A DNA stretch of 64,000 nucleotides from Luteipulveratus flavus (GCF_029439465.1 NZ_JAROAV010000031.1:140094-204093), one strand, 5' to 3'; positions 19,187 through 28,772 are shown, numbered from the stretch's first letter. The notes: generated from the letters alone by a model not told the origin. A program made the numbers and translations.

Positions 19187-20539
19187 TCAGCCGGCGGTGA
19201 CGGCGGTGTCGTCCACGACGAAGCTCGTCTGCAGGCTGGAGTCCTCGTTCATCAGGAACTTCAGCGTGATGCTCTTGCCCTTGTACGCGCTCAGGTCGAA
19301 CGTCTTCTGCGCGTAGGTGCTGCTCGTCCCGACGTTGGAGTACGTCGCCAGCGTCGACGTGGTCGTGCCGCTGACGACCTGCACCTTCATCGTGTCGTAC
19401 GCGGTCGAGCCGGTCTCGGCGGTGTCGGTGCGGATCCAGTACGACAGCTTCGGGGCCGACGCGGTCGCGGGGATGCTGACCGTCTGCGACTCGTTCTCGG
19501 TGGAGGTCGAGCCGTTGCCGCCCAGCCAGAGCTTCCAGGTGCCGGAGTGGGCCGGGCGGCTGGTGCTGCTGGTGATCGCGCCGGAGGTGCCCGTCCAGCC
19601 GGTCTGGCCCGACTCGAAGCCGGGGTTGGTCAGCAGGTTGCTGCCGGTGGGCGGAGGGGTCGTGCCGCCGGAGGCGCCGGTCAGCAGGCAGCCAGGGACC
19701 GTGAGGTCAATGGCGCGCGTGCTGCTCAGGCAGGTGGTGAACCAGTACGTCTGCTGGCCGTAGCTCTGCCCCTTCTGGACGGTCGTGGTGCCGTCGGCGT
19801 TGACCTCGCACGGGTTGTTCTCGGTGCACATCGCGCCGTCGTCGTTGCCCGTGTTGTTGATGCCGATGACCTTCAGCGTGGCGTTGTCGACGATGGGCGA
19901 GCCCGAGGTGCCGTGGATCGTCTGGCAGCCGGGGAAGTTGTAACGGATGGAGTCCTTCCAGGTCCACTCACCCTCACGCAGCTGCGGGACGAACCCGTTG
20001 ATGGAGCAGCTGTAGGTGGTCTTCCAGTAGGACGACGGGATGGTCATCGCCGTCTTGTCGACCGGGTGCTGGTCGGAGACGGTGAGCGCGTTCGCGCCCG
20101 TCCGGGTCCGGATCGCCGCGAAGGTGTCGGTCAGCCGGTAGAGCGTGACGTCCGTGCCGGTCATGGTGGCGTACATGACCTGATCGGCCTTCACCGTGCC
20201 GCGCGAGCTGCCGGACGCGTCCAGCAGCGTGCCGCTGCGGGTGCTGCTCTTGTTGGTGAGCACCTGCCCGGCCGACAGGAAGCCGCCCTCGTAGCAGTGG
20301 CCGTTCGTCAGCATCATCGCCCGGTCGCTGTCCTGGGACGTCGGGAAGCGGACCAGGCTGGCCGAGCAGTTGTTGAGCGCGATGGTCGAGTCCAGGCCGG
20401 CCGCGGCGAGGGCGGCGACGGTGCGCTGGCCGGGCGTCGGGTCGGCGGCGTGCGCGGCGGCGACCGAGGGCCCCGCCGTGCTGAGCAGGCCGAGGGCGAG
20501 AACGCCCGCGAGGCGGGCGAGAGGGCGGTGGGTGGTCAC
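19187..20539 (-). CDS. Secreted trypsin-like serine protease, paralogue 2, with C-terminal beta-sandwich module
   Basis: A 450-residue exported protease. The signal peptide spans 1-31 (GPSVAAAHA). The catalytic domain runs to about 288 with His81, Asp130 (TGTDVTLYRL) and Ser212 (HGTSGSPIVD). A Gly/Thr/Pro linker (289-300) leads to a 150-residue module that starts NLLTNPGFESGQTGW. It resembles carbohydrate-binding or proprotein-convertase-like beta-sandwich domains that often end secreted actinobacterial enzymes. Paralogue 1 lacks this module. A Crp-type box lies 42 bases upstream of the GTG start. Confidence 0.88.
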   Translation of the reverse strand: MTTHRPLARLAGVLALGLLSTAGPSVAAAHAADPTPGQRTVAALAAAGLDSTIALNNCSASLVRFPTSQDSDRAMMLTNGHCYEGGFLSAGQVLTNKSSTRSGTLLDASGSSRGTVKADQVMYATMTGTDVTLYRLTDTFAAIRTRTGANALTVSDQHPVDKTAMTIPSSYWKTTYSCSINGFVPQLREGEWTWKDSIRYNFPGCQTIHGTSGSPIVDNATLKVIGINNTGNDDGAMCTENNPCEVNADGTTTVQKGQSYGQQTYWFTTCLSSTRAIDLTVPGCLLTGASGGTTPPPTGSNLLTNPGFESGQTGWTGTSGAITSSTSRPAHSGTWKLWLGGNGSTSTENESQTVSIPATASAPKLSYWIRTDTAETGSTAYDTMKVQVVSGTTTSTLATYSNVGTSSTYAQKTFDLSAYKGKSITLKFLMNEDSSLQTSFVVDDTAVTAG

Positions 20540-20580
20540 GGGGGGTCTCCTCGAGCGGGCGGTCCAGCGGGTCGCCTCAC

Positions 20581-20596
20581 TGTGAGGTCAGTCACA
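20581..20596. promoter_or_regulatory. Crp/GlxR-type box upstream of protease 2
   Basis: TGTGAGGTCAGTCACA is a perfect TGTGA-N6-TCACA palindrome, the consensus for Crp-family regulators including actinobacterial GlxR. Its near edge is 41 bases before the protease 2 start, so it may overlap the core promoter or the transcription start. Whether it activates or represses cannot be told. Confidence 0.55.
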
Positions 20597-20694
20597 CCCG
20601 GGCGCGACGATCTTGACCAGGGTCTGATTCCCTCCTGACCAGTTCCACCACGGAACGGTGAACGAGACGGAACCGTGTGAACGGTGGAGGAGAC

Positions 20695-20730
20695 GACGAG
20701 ACCGCCGCGGGTCTCCGCGGCGGTCTCGTC
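20695..20730 (-). terminator. Terminator of the tRNA-Arg gene
   Basis: A perfect 16-bp stem (GACGAGACCGCCGCGG and its complement) around a four-base loop starts 11 bases after the tRNA 3' end on the minus strand. It is symmetrical, so it may also block readthrough toward protease 2. Confidence 0.75.
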
Positions 20731-20740
20731 GATCTGTGGG

Positions 20741-20812
20741 CGCCCCCTGCAGGATTCGAACCTGCGCTCCCGCCTCCGGAGGGCGGTGCTCTATCCCCTG
20801 AGCTAAGGGGGC
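20741..20812 (-). tRNA. tRNA-Arg, anticodon CCG
   Basis: The minus strand folds into a full cloverleaf of 72 bases. The acceptor stem is GCCCCCT/AGGGGGC, the D arm GCTC/GAGC, the anticodon stem CCGCC/GGCGG with loop CTCCGGA (anticodon CCG, reading CGG), and the T arm GCAGG-TTCGAAT-CCTGC. The discriminator base is G. The genomic sequence continues CCC, so CCA is not encoded and must be added enzymatically. It is divergent from the ArgRS-like gene. Confidence 0.95.
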
Positions 20813-20918
20813 GTGCGCCCGACGTGCGGACGCGAGGAGAAAGACTAACAGCCCTCGAGGGCCGCCTCGGCGAGGGTCGGGCTCCGCGCGACCACGGCTG
20901 CCGCCGGAGCCGCGTTCC

Positions 20919-20924
20919 TAGACT
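20919..20924 (+). promoter_or_regulatory. -10 hexamer TAGACT for a leaderless transcript
   Basis: TAGACT fits TANNNT and is separated from the GTG at 20931 by six bases, so the likely transcription start is the first base of the start codon. No Shine-Dalgarno sequence is present. This would be the promoter of the DALR-lysA-hom-thrC-thrB run. Confidence 0.6.
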
Positions 20925-20930
20925 GCCTTC

Positions 20931-21704
20931 GTGACCCCGTACCGCCTCGGCGCCGCCCTCTCGGCGGTCCTCGGAGCGCCCGTACGGATTCGCCCGGACC
21001 TCGGGCAGGCGCCGGTGCGTTGGACCACCACCGTGCTCCGCGACCACCGGGTCCGCGACGCCGGCGGGGTCGACCGGCTCCGCGCGATGGCCACCGACCT
21101 GCCCGGCGTCACGGTCGACGCCGAGGACCTGCTGACGTTCGACGTCGACCCGGCCGGGGTGGAGGCGATGCTCGCAGAGCCGCTGAGTGACACGGACGTG
21201 GCCGCGGCCGGCGCGCTCGCGCGTGACCTGCGCGACCCGTCCCGCCCGTGGCTGCTCACCCGCGACGGCAGGCGTTCGACGTACGACGACCTGGCGGCAC
21301 TGGTGGGCGACGCCGCCGCTCGCTGGGCGTCCGCCCGCTCCGCCGGTAGCGCGCGGGTGGACGTCGCCGTGGACGACCTCGCCTCGGCGACTCCGCAGAA
21401 CCCGTCCTTCGCCGTCCTCCTCGCGCACGACCGCCTCGCCCGGGGACGCGCGCCGATCTCGTCGGGACGGCTCGTCGCGCTGGTGGGTGAGGCGCCGATG
21501 GCGCTCGCTGACACCGTCCGCACCGGCCGGACCCGGCCGTGGGTCCGGCACGTCGAGGCGGTCGCCACCGAGGTGCTCTCACCACGCCCGGACCCGCCCG
21601 CCGCGACCGTCACGTGGACGGCGACCCGGGCGCGGGAGGCGGCCCGTATCGTTCTGGCGACCGGCCTGCAGACGGTCGGTGTACCAGCGCCTGCGCAGAT
21701 CTGA
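20931..21704 (+). CDS. DALR anticodon-binding-domain protein, reduced arginyl-tRNA synthetase-like
   Basis: A 257-residue protein whose second half resembles the C-terminal DALR domain of arginyl-tRNA synthetase. NPSFAVLLAHDRL corresponds to the NPxxYVQYAHxR segment, and ARIVLATGLQTVGVPAP to the last helix and end. The catalytic Rossmann domain with its HIGH and KMSKS motifs is missing. Relatives carry a full argS before lysA, so this looks like an argS that kept only its tRNA-binding end. The frame is intact, so it is probably still used. An active argS must lie elsewhere. The start is GTG. Confidence 0.75.
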   Translation: MTPYRLGAALSAVLGAPVRIRPDLGQAPVRWTTTVLRDHRVRDAGGVDRLRAMATDLPGVTVDAEDLLTFDVDPAGVEAMLAEPLSDTDVAAAGALARDLRDPSRPWLLTRDGRRSTYDDLAALVGDAAARWASARSAGSARVDVAVDDLASATPQNPSFAVLLAHDRLARGRAPISSGRLVALVGEAPMALADTVRTGRTRPWVRHVEAVATEVLSPRPDPPAATVTWTATRAREAARIVLATGLQTVGVPAPAQI

Positions 21705-21713
21705 GGAGGACGC

Positions 21714-23075
21714 GTGACCTCGCCCGACGTCAACACCCTGCACGCCCATGTCTGGCCGACGGCGACGACGCGGACGCCCGAGGGCGCCCTCCAGGTCGCC
21801 GGTGCCGACGTCCGGGCGCTCGTCGCCGAGCACGGGACCCCGGTCTACCTGCTCGACGAGGCGGACGTCCGCCGCAGGGCCGTCGCCTTCCGCGACGCGT
21901 TCGCCACTGCGTTCGAGCGGATCGGGACGCGGGCGGACGTGTACTACGCGGGCAAGGCGTTCCTGTCGACGGCGCTCGCGCGGTGGATCACGCAGGAGGG
22001 GCTGCGGCTCGACGTCTGCACCGGTGGGGAGCTGGCCATCGCGCGACGCGCCGGTGTGCCGGGGGCGAACATCGGGCTCCACGGCAACAACAAGTCGATG
22101 ACCGAGATCGCGGAGGCTGTCGAGTACGGCGTCGGACGGATCGTCGTGGACTCCTTCGAGGAGGTCGACCGGGTCGCCTCCGTCGCCCGGGCGCGCGGCG
22201 TGGTGGTCCCGGTGATGATCCGGGTCAAGGCCGGGGTCGAGGCGCACACGCACGAGTTCATCGCGACCGCCCACGAGGACCAGAAGTTCGGCTTCAGCCT
22301 GGCCGGCGGTCAGGTGTCGGACGCGGTCGCGGCGGTCCTCAAGCACCCGGATGCGCTGGCACTGCTGGGTTTTCACTCACACATCGGCAGCCAGATCTTC
22401 GAGGCCGAGGGCTTCCGGGTCGCGGCGACGCGCCTCATCGCCCTGCAGCTCGAGGTGGCCCGGGAGCACGGCATCACCCTGCCCGAGCTCGACCTCGGGG
22501 GCGGGTTCGGCATCGCCTACCTGCCCGATGACCGGCCGATGGCGCCGCAGGAGCTGGCCGACCAGCTCGCCGAGATCGTCGCGACGGCCTGTCACGAGCA
22601 GGGCGCTCCGGTGCCGCACATCTCGGTCGAGCCCGGCCGGGCGATCGTCGGGCCGGGCGGGGTCACCGTGTACGAGGTCGGGACGGTCAAGCCGGTGCAG
22701 GCCACCGACGACCTGGTGCGCACGTACGTCTCGGTCGACGGCGGCATGAGCGACAACGCCCGTCCGGCCCTGTACGACGCTCGCTACACCTGCGTGCTCG
22801 CGAACCGCACCAGCGACGCCGCACCCGTTCAGTCGCGCGTCGTCGGCAAGCACTGCGAGAGCGGCGACATCGTGGTCCGCGACGTGCTGCTCCCGGGCGA
22901 CGTGCACGCCGGCGACCTGATCGCGGTACCCGCGACCGGTGCGTACTGCCGGAGCCTGGCCAGCCAGTACAACCACACGCCCCGCCCGCCCGTCGTCGCG
23001 GTGCGCGACGGCGCGTCGCGGGTGGTCGTTCGCCGCGAGACCGTCGCGGACCTGCTGGCGCTGGAAGGGGAGTGA
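21714..23075 (+). CDS. lysA: Diaminopimelate decarboxylase
   Basis: A 453-residue PLP enzyme that makes L-lysine from meso-diaminopimelate. The PLP lysine is Lys81 in YYAGKAFLSTALARW. Other marks are the HSHIGSQI segment, the glycine-rich GGGFGIAY phosphate loop, and the substrate-cysteine motif CESGDIV near 385. The GTG start has an excellent GAGGAGG ribosome site. It lies 9 bases after the DALR gene and is followed closely by hom, placing lysine and threonine synthesis in one run. Confidence 0.97.
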   Translation: MTSPDVNTLHAHVWPTATTRTPEGALQVAGADVRALVAEHGTPVYLLDEADVRRRAVAFRDAFATAFERIGTRADVYYAGKAFLSTALARWITQEGLRLDVCTGGELAIARRAGVPGANIGLHGNNKSMTEIAEAVEYGVGRIVVDSFEEVDRVASVARARGVVVPVMIRVKAGVEAHTHEFIATAHEDQKFGFSLAGGQVSDAVAAVLKHPDALALLGFHSHIGSQIFEAEGFRVAATRLIALQLEVAREHGITLPELDLGGGFGIAYLPDDRPMAPQELADQLAEIVATACHEQGAPVPHISVEPGRAIVGPGGVTVYEVGTVKPVQATDDLVRTYVSVDGGMSDNARPALYDARYTCVLANRTSDAAPVQSRVVGKHCESGDIVVRDVLLPGDVHAGDLIAVPATGAYCRSLASQYNHTPRPPVVAVRDGASRVVVRRETVADLLALEGE

Positions 23076-23080
23076 GCGCC

Positions 23081-24388
23081 GTGAGCGAGTCATCGGTACG
23101 GGTGGCGCTGCTGGGCTGCGGCACCGTCGGCACGAGCGTGGCCCGTCGGCTCGTCGAGCACGCGGACGAGCTGGCCGCGCGCGTCGGGCGACCGCTGGAG
23201 ATCGTCGGCGTTGCCGTACGCGACCCGGCGCGGCCCCGGCCGGACTCCGGGCTCGACCCCGCTCTGTTCACCACCGACGCGGAGGGCCTCGTGACACGGG
23301 CCGACGTCGTGATCGAGCTGATGGGTGGCATCGAGCCCGCCCGAGGCCTGCTGCTGCGCGCGATGGAGCACGGCGCGAGCGTCGTCACCGCGAACAAGGC
23401 GCTGCTCGGCGAGGACGGCCCCCGGCTGTACGAGTCGGCCGCGCGGCACGGCGTCGACCTCTACTACGAGGCGTCCGTCGCCGGGGCCATCCCGCTGCTG
23501 CGACCGCTGCAGATGTCGCTGGCCGGCGACTCGGTCGAGCGCGTGATGGGCATCGTCAACGGCACGACCAACTTCGTCCTCGACAAGATGGACCGCAGCA
23601 ACGAGGACCTGGACACGGTGCTCGCCGAGGCGCAGGCGCTGGGGTACGCCGAGGCCGACCCGACCGCCGACGTCGAGGGGTACGACGCCCGCGCCAAGGC
23701 CGCCATCCTCGCCTCGCTCGCGTTCCACACCCGGGTGGCCGCTCCGGACGTCAGCTGCGAGGGCATCATGAGCGTCACCGCCGAGGACATCCGCGCCGCC
23801 CGGAAGATGGGCTGCGTCGTGAAGCTGCTCGCGATCTGCGCCCGGGTCCGCGACGACCGCGGCGAGGAGAGCCTGAGCGTGCGCGTCCACCCGACCCTCG
23901 TCCCGCGCTCGCACCCGCTGGCCTCGGTGCACGAGGCGTTCAACGCGGTCTTCATCGAGACCGCGCTCGCCGGCGAGCTGATGTTCTACGGCCAGGGCGC
24001 CGGCGGTGACCCGACCGCCTCGGCCGTGCTCGGCGACCTGGTGCAGGCCGCGCGACACAAGGTGACGGGCAGCCGCGGGCCGGGGGAGTCGGCGTACGCC
24101 GACCTGCCGATCCTCCCGCTCGCCCAGGTCGAGACGCGGTACGCGATCCGCGTCGACGTGCTGGACCGCACCGGCGTGCTCGCTCATGTCGCGAGCGCCT
24201 TTGCGGAGCACGGGGTCTCGATCGAGAGCATGCGTCAGGGGGTCCGCCGCAGCGGCGACGGCCTGGCGTCGATCACGATCGCGACGCACGCGGCGACGGA
24301 CGCGGCCCTGGCCAGGACCGTCGACCGGCTGAGACTGCTCGACGACGTGAGCGCGGTGACGTCCGTCCTGCGCATGGAGGGGATCTGA
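23081..24388 (+). CDS. hom: Homoserine dehydrogenase
   Basis: A 435-residue NAD(P)-dependent enzyme that reduces aspartate semialdehyde to homoserine. The nucleotide-binding [12 protein letters not shown] is at the N terminus. The catalytic region has [14 protein letters not shown] and [17 protein letters not shown]-terminal ACT domain ([29 protein letters not shown], about 350-430) suggests feedback control by threonine. I choose GTG 23081 because GGAAGGGGAG lies at proper distance. GTG 23072 overlaps the lysA stop and would add three residues, with its ribosome site too close. Confidence 0.95.
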   Translation: MSESSVRVALLGCGTVGTSVARRLVEHADELAARVGRPLEIVGVAVRDPARPRPDSGLDPALFTTDAEGLVTRADVVIELMGGIEPARGLLLRAMEHGASVVTANKALLGEDGPRLYESAARHGVDLYYEASVAGAIPLLRPLQMSLAGDSVERVMGIVNGTTNFVLDKMDRSNEDLDTVLAEAQALGYAEADPTADVEGYDARAKAAILASLAFHTRVAAPDVSCEGIMSVTAEDIRAARKMGCVVKLLAICARVRDDRGEESLSVRVHPTLVPRSHPLASVHEAFNAVFIETALAGELMFYGQGAGGDPTASAVLGDLVQAARHKVTGSRGPGESAYADLPILPLAQVETRYAIRVDVLDRTGVLAHVASAFAEHGVSIESMRQGVRRSGDGLASITIATHAATDAALARTVDRLRLLDDVSAVTSVLRMEGI

Positions 24389-24389
24389 G

Positions 24390-25478
24390 ATGGCGCACCA
24401 GTGGCGCGGAGTGATCAACGAGTACGCCGACCGGTTGCCGCTGCTGGCGGGTGCACCGGTCGTGACGCTGGGTGAGGGCGGTACGCCGCTCATCCACGCC
24501 GAACGGCTGAGCGAGCGGGTCGGTGCCGACGTGCACATCAAGTACGAGGGCCTCAACCCCACCGGCTCGTTCAAGGACCGCGGCATGACCACGGCGATCT
24601 CGGTGGCGGCCAAGCACGGCGCCAAGGCGGTGATCTGCGCCTCGACCGGCAACACCAGCGCGTCGGCCGCCGCGTACGCCACCAAGGCCGGCATGACCTG
24701 CGGTGTCCTCGTGCCCGAGGGCAAGATCGCGATGGGCAAGCTCAGCCAGGCGATTGCCCACGGCGCGACGCTGCTGCAGGTGGACGGCAACTTCGACGAC
24801 TGCCTCACGCTCGCGCGCAAGCTCGCGGAGGCGTACCCCGTCGAGCTGGTCAACTCGGTCAACCCCGCCCGCATAGAGGGCCAGAAGACCGCGTCCTTCG
24901 AGATCGCCGAGGCGCTCGGCGACGCCCCCGACATCCACTGCCTGCCGGTCGGGAACGCCGGCAACATCACGGCGTACTGGCGCGGGTATCGCGAATCCCT
25001 CGACGCCGCAGGCGATCTGGGCGCTCTCGCGACCCGGACGCCGCGCATGTGGGGGTTCCAGGCGGCGGGTGCGGCGCCCATTGTCAAGGGTCATCCGATC
25101 GACCACCCGGACACCATCGCCACGGCCATCCGCATCGGCAACCCCGCGTCCTGGGAGCAGGCGCAGGCCGCGCGGGACGAGTCGGGCGGGCTGATCGACG
25201 CCGTCAGCGACGAGCAGATCCTGCGGGCGCACCGGCTGCTGTCGAGCACCGAGGGCATCTTCGTCGAGCCGGCGTCCGCCGCGAGCGTGGCCGGCCTGCT
25301 GATGCTGCACGAGCGCGGCGAGGTCCCGGCCGGCGCGCGCATCGTGTGCACCGTGACCGGTCACGGTCTCAAGGATCCCGGCTGGGCCCTGAAGAACGCG
25401 GACGGCAGCGACGTGCAGCCGACCCGGGTCCCCGTGGACGCGGTCACCGCCGCCACGGCACTCGACCTGGAGGGCTGA
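24390..25478 (+). CDS. thrC: Threonine synthase
   Basis: A 362-residue PLP-dependent lyase that converts O-phosphohomoserine to threonine. The PLP lysine is Lys62 in [18 protein letters not shown]-like [14 protein letters not shown] forms the phosphate-binding part, followed by [10 protein letters not shown] and [15 protein letters not shown]. It starts one base after the hom stop codon and ends one base before thrB. The order hom-thrC-thrB completes threonine synthesis. Confidence 0.96.
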   Translation: MAHQWRGVINEYADRLPLLAGAPVVTLGEGGTPLIHAERLSERVGADVHIKYEGLNPTGSFKDRGMTTAISVAAKHGAKAVICASTGNTSASAAAYATKAGMTCGVLVPEGKIAMGKLSQAIAHGATLLQVDGNFDDCLTLARKLAEAYPVELVNSVNPARIEGQKTASFEIAEALGDAPDIHCLPVGNAGNITAYWRGYRESLDAAGDLGALATRTPRMWGFQAAGAAPIVKGHPIDHPDTIATAIRIGNPASWEQAQAARDESGGLIDAVSDEQILRAHRLLSSTEGIFVEPASAASVAGLLMLHERGEVPAGARIVCTVTGHGLKDPGWALKNADGSDVQPTRVPVDAVTAATALDLEG

Positions 25479-25479
25479 G

Positions 25480-26427
25480 GTGCAGGACGTCGCCGTGGGC
25501 CGTTCGCTCGCGGTGCGGGTCCCGGCGAGCTCGGCCAACCTGGGTCCGGGGTTCGACTCGATCGGTCTCGCGCTCGGTCTGTGGGACCAGGTCTCGGTGA
25601 CCGTCGGTGGGGTCGGCCTGCGCGTCGAGGTCAGCGGGGAGGGCGCCGCGGAGGTCCCGTACGACGAGGGGCACCTGGTCCACCGCGCCATGCTGACCGC
25701 GTGGGACCACCTCGGCGTCCGGGCGCCGGAGGGTCTGGGCCTGGTGTGCCACAACGCGATTCCGCACGCACGCGGTCTCGGTTCGTCCGCCTCGGCCATC
25801 GTCGCCGGAGTCGCCGTCGCGGCGGGGCTCGCGGAGATGGACCTGACGTCCGCGGCCGGGCTCGCGATCGTCAACGACGTCGCGAGCGGCATCGAAGGGC
25901 ACCCGGACAACGCGTCGGCGAGCGTGTACGGCGGTCTCACCGTGTCCTGGGCGGACGACGCCGACGGGAGCGGCTGGCGCACGGCGTCCCTGGCCGTGCA
26001 CCCCGACCTTCGTCCCGTCGTCCTCGTCCCGGACGAGCGACTCTCGACGCACGAGGCGCGGGCGGCTCTGCCGGACCGGCTCGCCCTTGCCGACGCGGCG
26101 CGCAACAGCGGCCGCGCCGCCCTGCTCACCCACGCCCTCACCGCCGAGCCGGCGCTGCTGCTGCCGGCGACGCGCGACTGGCTGCACCAGGAGGCCCGCC
26201 GCGTGTCGTACCCGGTCACGATGGCGATGGTCGACCGGCTTCGGCGGGATGGTCACGCGGCGACGGTCTCCGGCGCCGGCCCGTCCGTGCTGGTGCTCGC
26301 GACCTGCGACACCGCGGCGAAGGTGGTGGACGCCGCCCGGTCGCACGCCGGCTGGCGAGTGCTCGAACCACAGATCCCCAGCACCGGTCTGCGGGTCGTT
26401 TCGCCCGAGATGGGCACCGGGGTGTAG
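25480..26427 (+). CDS. thrB: Homoserine kinase
   Basis: A 315-residue GHMP kinase that phosphorylates homoserine. It has the N-terminal VRVPASSANLGPGFDSIGLAL, the ATP loop PHARGLGSSASAIVAG near 100, and the C-terminal VSGAGPSVLVLA glycine motif. The start is GTG, one base after thrC ends. A probable rho promoter overlaps its stop codon. Confidence 0.96.
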   Translation: MQDVAVGRSLAVRVPASSANLGPGFDSIGLALGLWDQVSVTVGGVGLRVEVSGEGAAEVPYDEGHLVHRAMLTAWDHLGVRAPEGLGLVCHNAIPHARGLGSSASAIVAGVAVAAGLAEMDLTSAAGLAIVNDVASGIEGHPDNASASVYGGLTVSWADDADGSGWRTASLAVHPDLRPVVLVPDERLSTHEARAALPDRLALADAARNSGRAALLTHALTAEPALLLPATRDWLHQEARRVSYPVTMAMVDRLRRDGHAATVSGAGPSVLVLATCDTAAKVVDAARSHAGWRVLEPQIPSTGLRVVSPEMGTGV

Positions 26428-26639
26428 ATTGTGGGGTGCACCACCACTCCACGGGTTTTCCCTCGGAGGTCACAGACCCGACGTCACACGTCGGGACCGG
26501 TGCACTCTTCTCCTCACGAGCGCGTGGCGCCGGCATCGGCGTCCGGGCAGCCGTGGGGCGCGTAGCCAGGGTCTGAGCCTGGCTGGTGAATACCCCAAAC
26601 CCCGGCCAGACCGGGTCAGACGAGGGGGAAGGATCCTTC
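26425..26639 (+). promoter_or_regulatory. rho promoter and 5' leader
   Basis: TAGATT (26425-26430) overlaps the thrB stop and is the best -10 in this gap. Transcription from about 26437 would give a leader of some 200 bases. The leader contains two stem-loops: CCCGACG/CGTCGGG at 26477-26495 and AGCCAGG/CCTGGCT at 26564-26584. rho genes commonly control themselves by termination in such leaders. That role here is inference. Confidence 0.4.
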
Positions 26640-28754
26640 GTGACAGACACCACCGAGGTCACCGCATCCACTGCGGGCGACTCGACACCTCGAGGTGGCC
26701 TCAGCGCCCTCAAGCTCGACGAGCTCAAGCAGCTCGCCGCGAGCATGGGCATCAGGGGCACCTCCAAGATGCGCAAGAGCGACCTGGTTGCCGCCATCGG
26801 CAGCGGTCGTAGCGGCGGCGGTCTCCAGACCACCGAGCCCGCGGCGCGTCGTGCGCCGCGCCGTGCCACCAGCACGGGTGCGCGACCGGCGAGCGCGCCG
26901 GACGCCGCGGCGACCCTGCCGGGCACCAGCCCGGTCGAGCCCGTGGTCACCGAGACTCGCGAGCCCTCCGCGCCCCGTGGCGCCGAGGACCGCGCCGTCG
27001 GCACCATCGCCCGCGAGGAGCGTCCCGCCGAGGGCCGTGGGCGCGAGGCCGGCCAGCAGAACGACCGTCAGGGCCAGGAGCCCCGTGGCGACCACCAGGG
27101 CGAGGAAGCCCGTGGTGAGCGTGGCGACCGTGACCGTCAGGACGGTGGCAACCGTCAGGGCGGCAACGACAACCGTCAGGGCGGCAACGACAACCGCCAG
27201 GTCAACGAGAACCGTGGCAACCGCGGGGACCGTCAGGGCAACGAGTCCCGCGGTGAGCGCGGCGACCGTGACCGCCAGGACGGTGGCAACCGTCAGGGCG
27301 GCAACGACAACCGTGACCGCCAGGGCAACGAGAACCGCGACAACCGCGGCGACCGTCAGGGCGGCAACGACCGCCAGGGCAACGAGTCCCGCGGTGAGCG
27401 CGGCGACCGTGACCGCCAGGACGGTGGCAACCGTCAGGGCAACCAGAACCGCAGCGGCAACCGCGATGGCGGCAACCGCGACAGCGGCAACCGCGACGAC
27501 GACGAGCGTCGCGGCCGTCGCCGCCAGCGCGGTCGGGACCGCAAGCGCGGCCGCGGGCGCGCCGAGGACTTCGGCGACGTCGACACCCAGGTGCGCGAGG
27601 ACGACGTCCTCGTCCCCGTGGCCGGCATCCTGGACGTCCTGGACAACTACGCCTTCGTCCGGACCAGCGGCTACCTGCCCGGCTCGAACGACGTGTACGT
27701 GCCGCTCGGCATGGTCAAGAAGAACGGCATGCGCAAGGGCGACGCCATCACCGGTGCCATCAAGGCGCTGCGTGAGGGCGAGCAGCCGCCGGCGCGGCAG
27801 AAGTTCAACGCGCTCGTGCGGGTCGACACGGTCAACGGCCAGACGCCCGACGAGGCCGGCAAGCGCGTGGAGTTCTCCAAGCTGACGCCGCTGTACCCCC
27901 AGGAGCGCCTGCGCCTGGAGGACGACCAGAAGAACATCACCAACCGGGTCATCGACCTCGTCGCTCCGATCGGCAAGGGCCAGCGCGGCCTGATCGTCGC
28001 CCCGGCGAAGTCCGGTAAGACGCTGGTCATGCAGTCGATCGCCAACGCGATCACGACCAACAACCCCGAGTGCCACCTGATGGTCGTCCTGGTGGACGAG
28101 CGTCCGGAGGAGGTCACCGACTTCCAGCGCTCGGTCAAGGGTGAGGTCATCGCCTCGACGTTCGACCGGCCGGCCGCCGACCACACCGAGGTCGCCGAGC
28201 TCGCCATCGAGCGGGCCAAGCGCCTCGTCGAGATGGGCCACGACGTCGTCGTGCTCCTGGACGGCATCACCCGCCTGGGCCGTGCGTACAACCTCGCGGC
28301 CCCCGCGAGCGGACGCATCATGTCCGGTGGTGTCGACAGCGCTGCGCTCTACCCGCCGAAGAAGTTCTTCGGTGCGGCGCGCAACATCGAGAACGGTGGC
28401 TCGCTCACCATCCTCGCGACCGCGCTGATCGACTCCGGCTCGAAGATGGACGAGGTCATCTTCGAGGAGTTCAAGGGCACCGGTAACTGGGAGCTGCGCC
28501 TGTCGCGTCAGCTCGCCGAGCGCCGCATCTTCCCGGCCGTCGACGTCAACGCCTCCGGCACCCGTCGCGAGGAGATCCTGCTGGCGGGCGACGAGCTGAA
28601 GATCATGTGGAAGCTGCGCCGGGTGCTTGCTGCGCTGGACTCGCAGCAGTCCGTCGAGCTGCTGCTGGACCGGCTGCGCAAGACCAAGAGCAACGTGGAG
28701 TTCCTGATGCAGGTGCAGCAGACCTCCTCGATCAAGCTCGACGACGAGGACTGA
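26640..28754 (+). CDS. rho: Transcription termination factor Rho with long disordered insertion
   Basis: A 704-residue hexameric RNA helicase that terminates transcription. Rho_N ([28 protein letters not shown]) is at about 25-55. A disordered region rich in Arg, Asn, Gly, Asp and Gln spans about 70-310. The cold-shock-like RNA-binding domain follows at about 320-395. The ATPase core has Walker A APAKSGKT near 460 and Walker [17 protein letters not shown] near 540. I choose GTG 26640, which has AAGGA upstream. GTG 26586 would add 18 residues. Insertions of this kind in actinobacterial Rho bind RNA and widen target choice. Confidence 0.97.
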   Translation: MTDTTEVTASTAGDSTPRGGLSALKLDELKQLAASMGIRGTSKMRKSDLVAAIGSGRSGGGLQTTEPAARRAPRRATSTGARPASAPDAAATLPGTSPVEPVVTETREPSAPRGAEDRAVGTIAREERPAEGRGREAGQQNDRQGQEPRGDHQGEEARGERGDRDRQDGGNRQGGNDNRQGGNDNRQVNENRGNRGDRQGNESRGERGDRDRQDGGNRQGGNDNRDRQGNENRDNRGDRQGGNDRQGNESRGERGDRDRQDGGNRQGNQNRSGNRDGGNRDSGNRDDDERRGRRRQRGRDRKRGRGRAEDFGDVDTQVREDDVLVPVAGILDVLDNYAFVRTSGYLPGSNDVYVPLGMVKKNGMRKGDAITGAIKALREGEQPPARQKFNALVRVDTVNGQTPDEAGKRVEFSKLTPLYPQERLRLEDDQKNITNRVIDLVAPIGKGQRGLIVAPAKSGKTLVMQSIANAITTNNPECHLMVVLVDERPEEVTDFQRSVKGEVIASTFDRPAADHTEVAELAIERAKRLVEMGHDVVVLLDGITRLGRAYNLAAPASGRIMSGGVDSAALYPPKKFFGAARNIENGGSLTILATALIDSGSKMDEVIFEEFKGTGNWELRLSRQLAERRIFPAVDVNASGTRREEILLAGDELKIMWKLRRVLAALDSQQSVELLLDRLRKTKSNVEFLMQVQQTSSIKLDDED
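27114..27470 (+). repeat. In-frame imperfect repeats in the rho insertion
   Basis: A block starting GGTGAGCG(T/C)GGCGACCGTG recurs at 27114, 27252 and 27393, spaced 138 and 141 bases (46 and 47 codons). Shorter 18-base GGCAACGACAACCGYCAG units repeat within it. Synonymous changes between copies (CGT/CGC) show that the repeats are not brand new. Confidence 0.8.
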
Positions 28755-28772
28755 TCGTCCGAAGTCGTACGC

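Noticed and set aside
18377..20638. A 753-codon plus-strand frame across both proteases
   Set aside because: It mirrors the two protease genes and crosses their promoters and terminator. There is no ribosome site, and its composition is that of an antisense shadow.
20812..20930. T-box or riboswitch before the lysA/thr genes
   Set aside because: The 118-base gap shows no anticodon-specifier fold, and the -10 is six bases from the GTG, leaving no room for a leader.
27110..27480. CRISPR-like or intergenic tandem repeats in rho
   Set aside because: The repeats keep the reading frame and lie inside the rho coding sequence.
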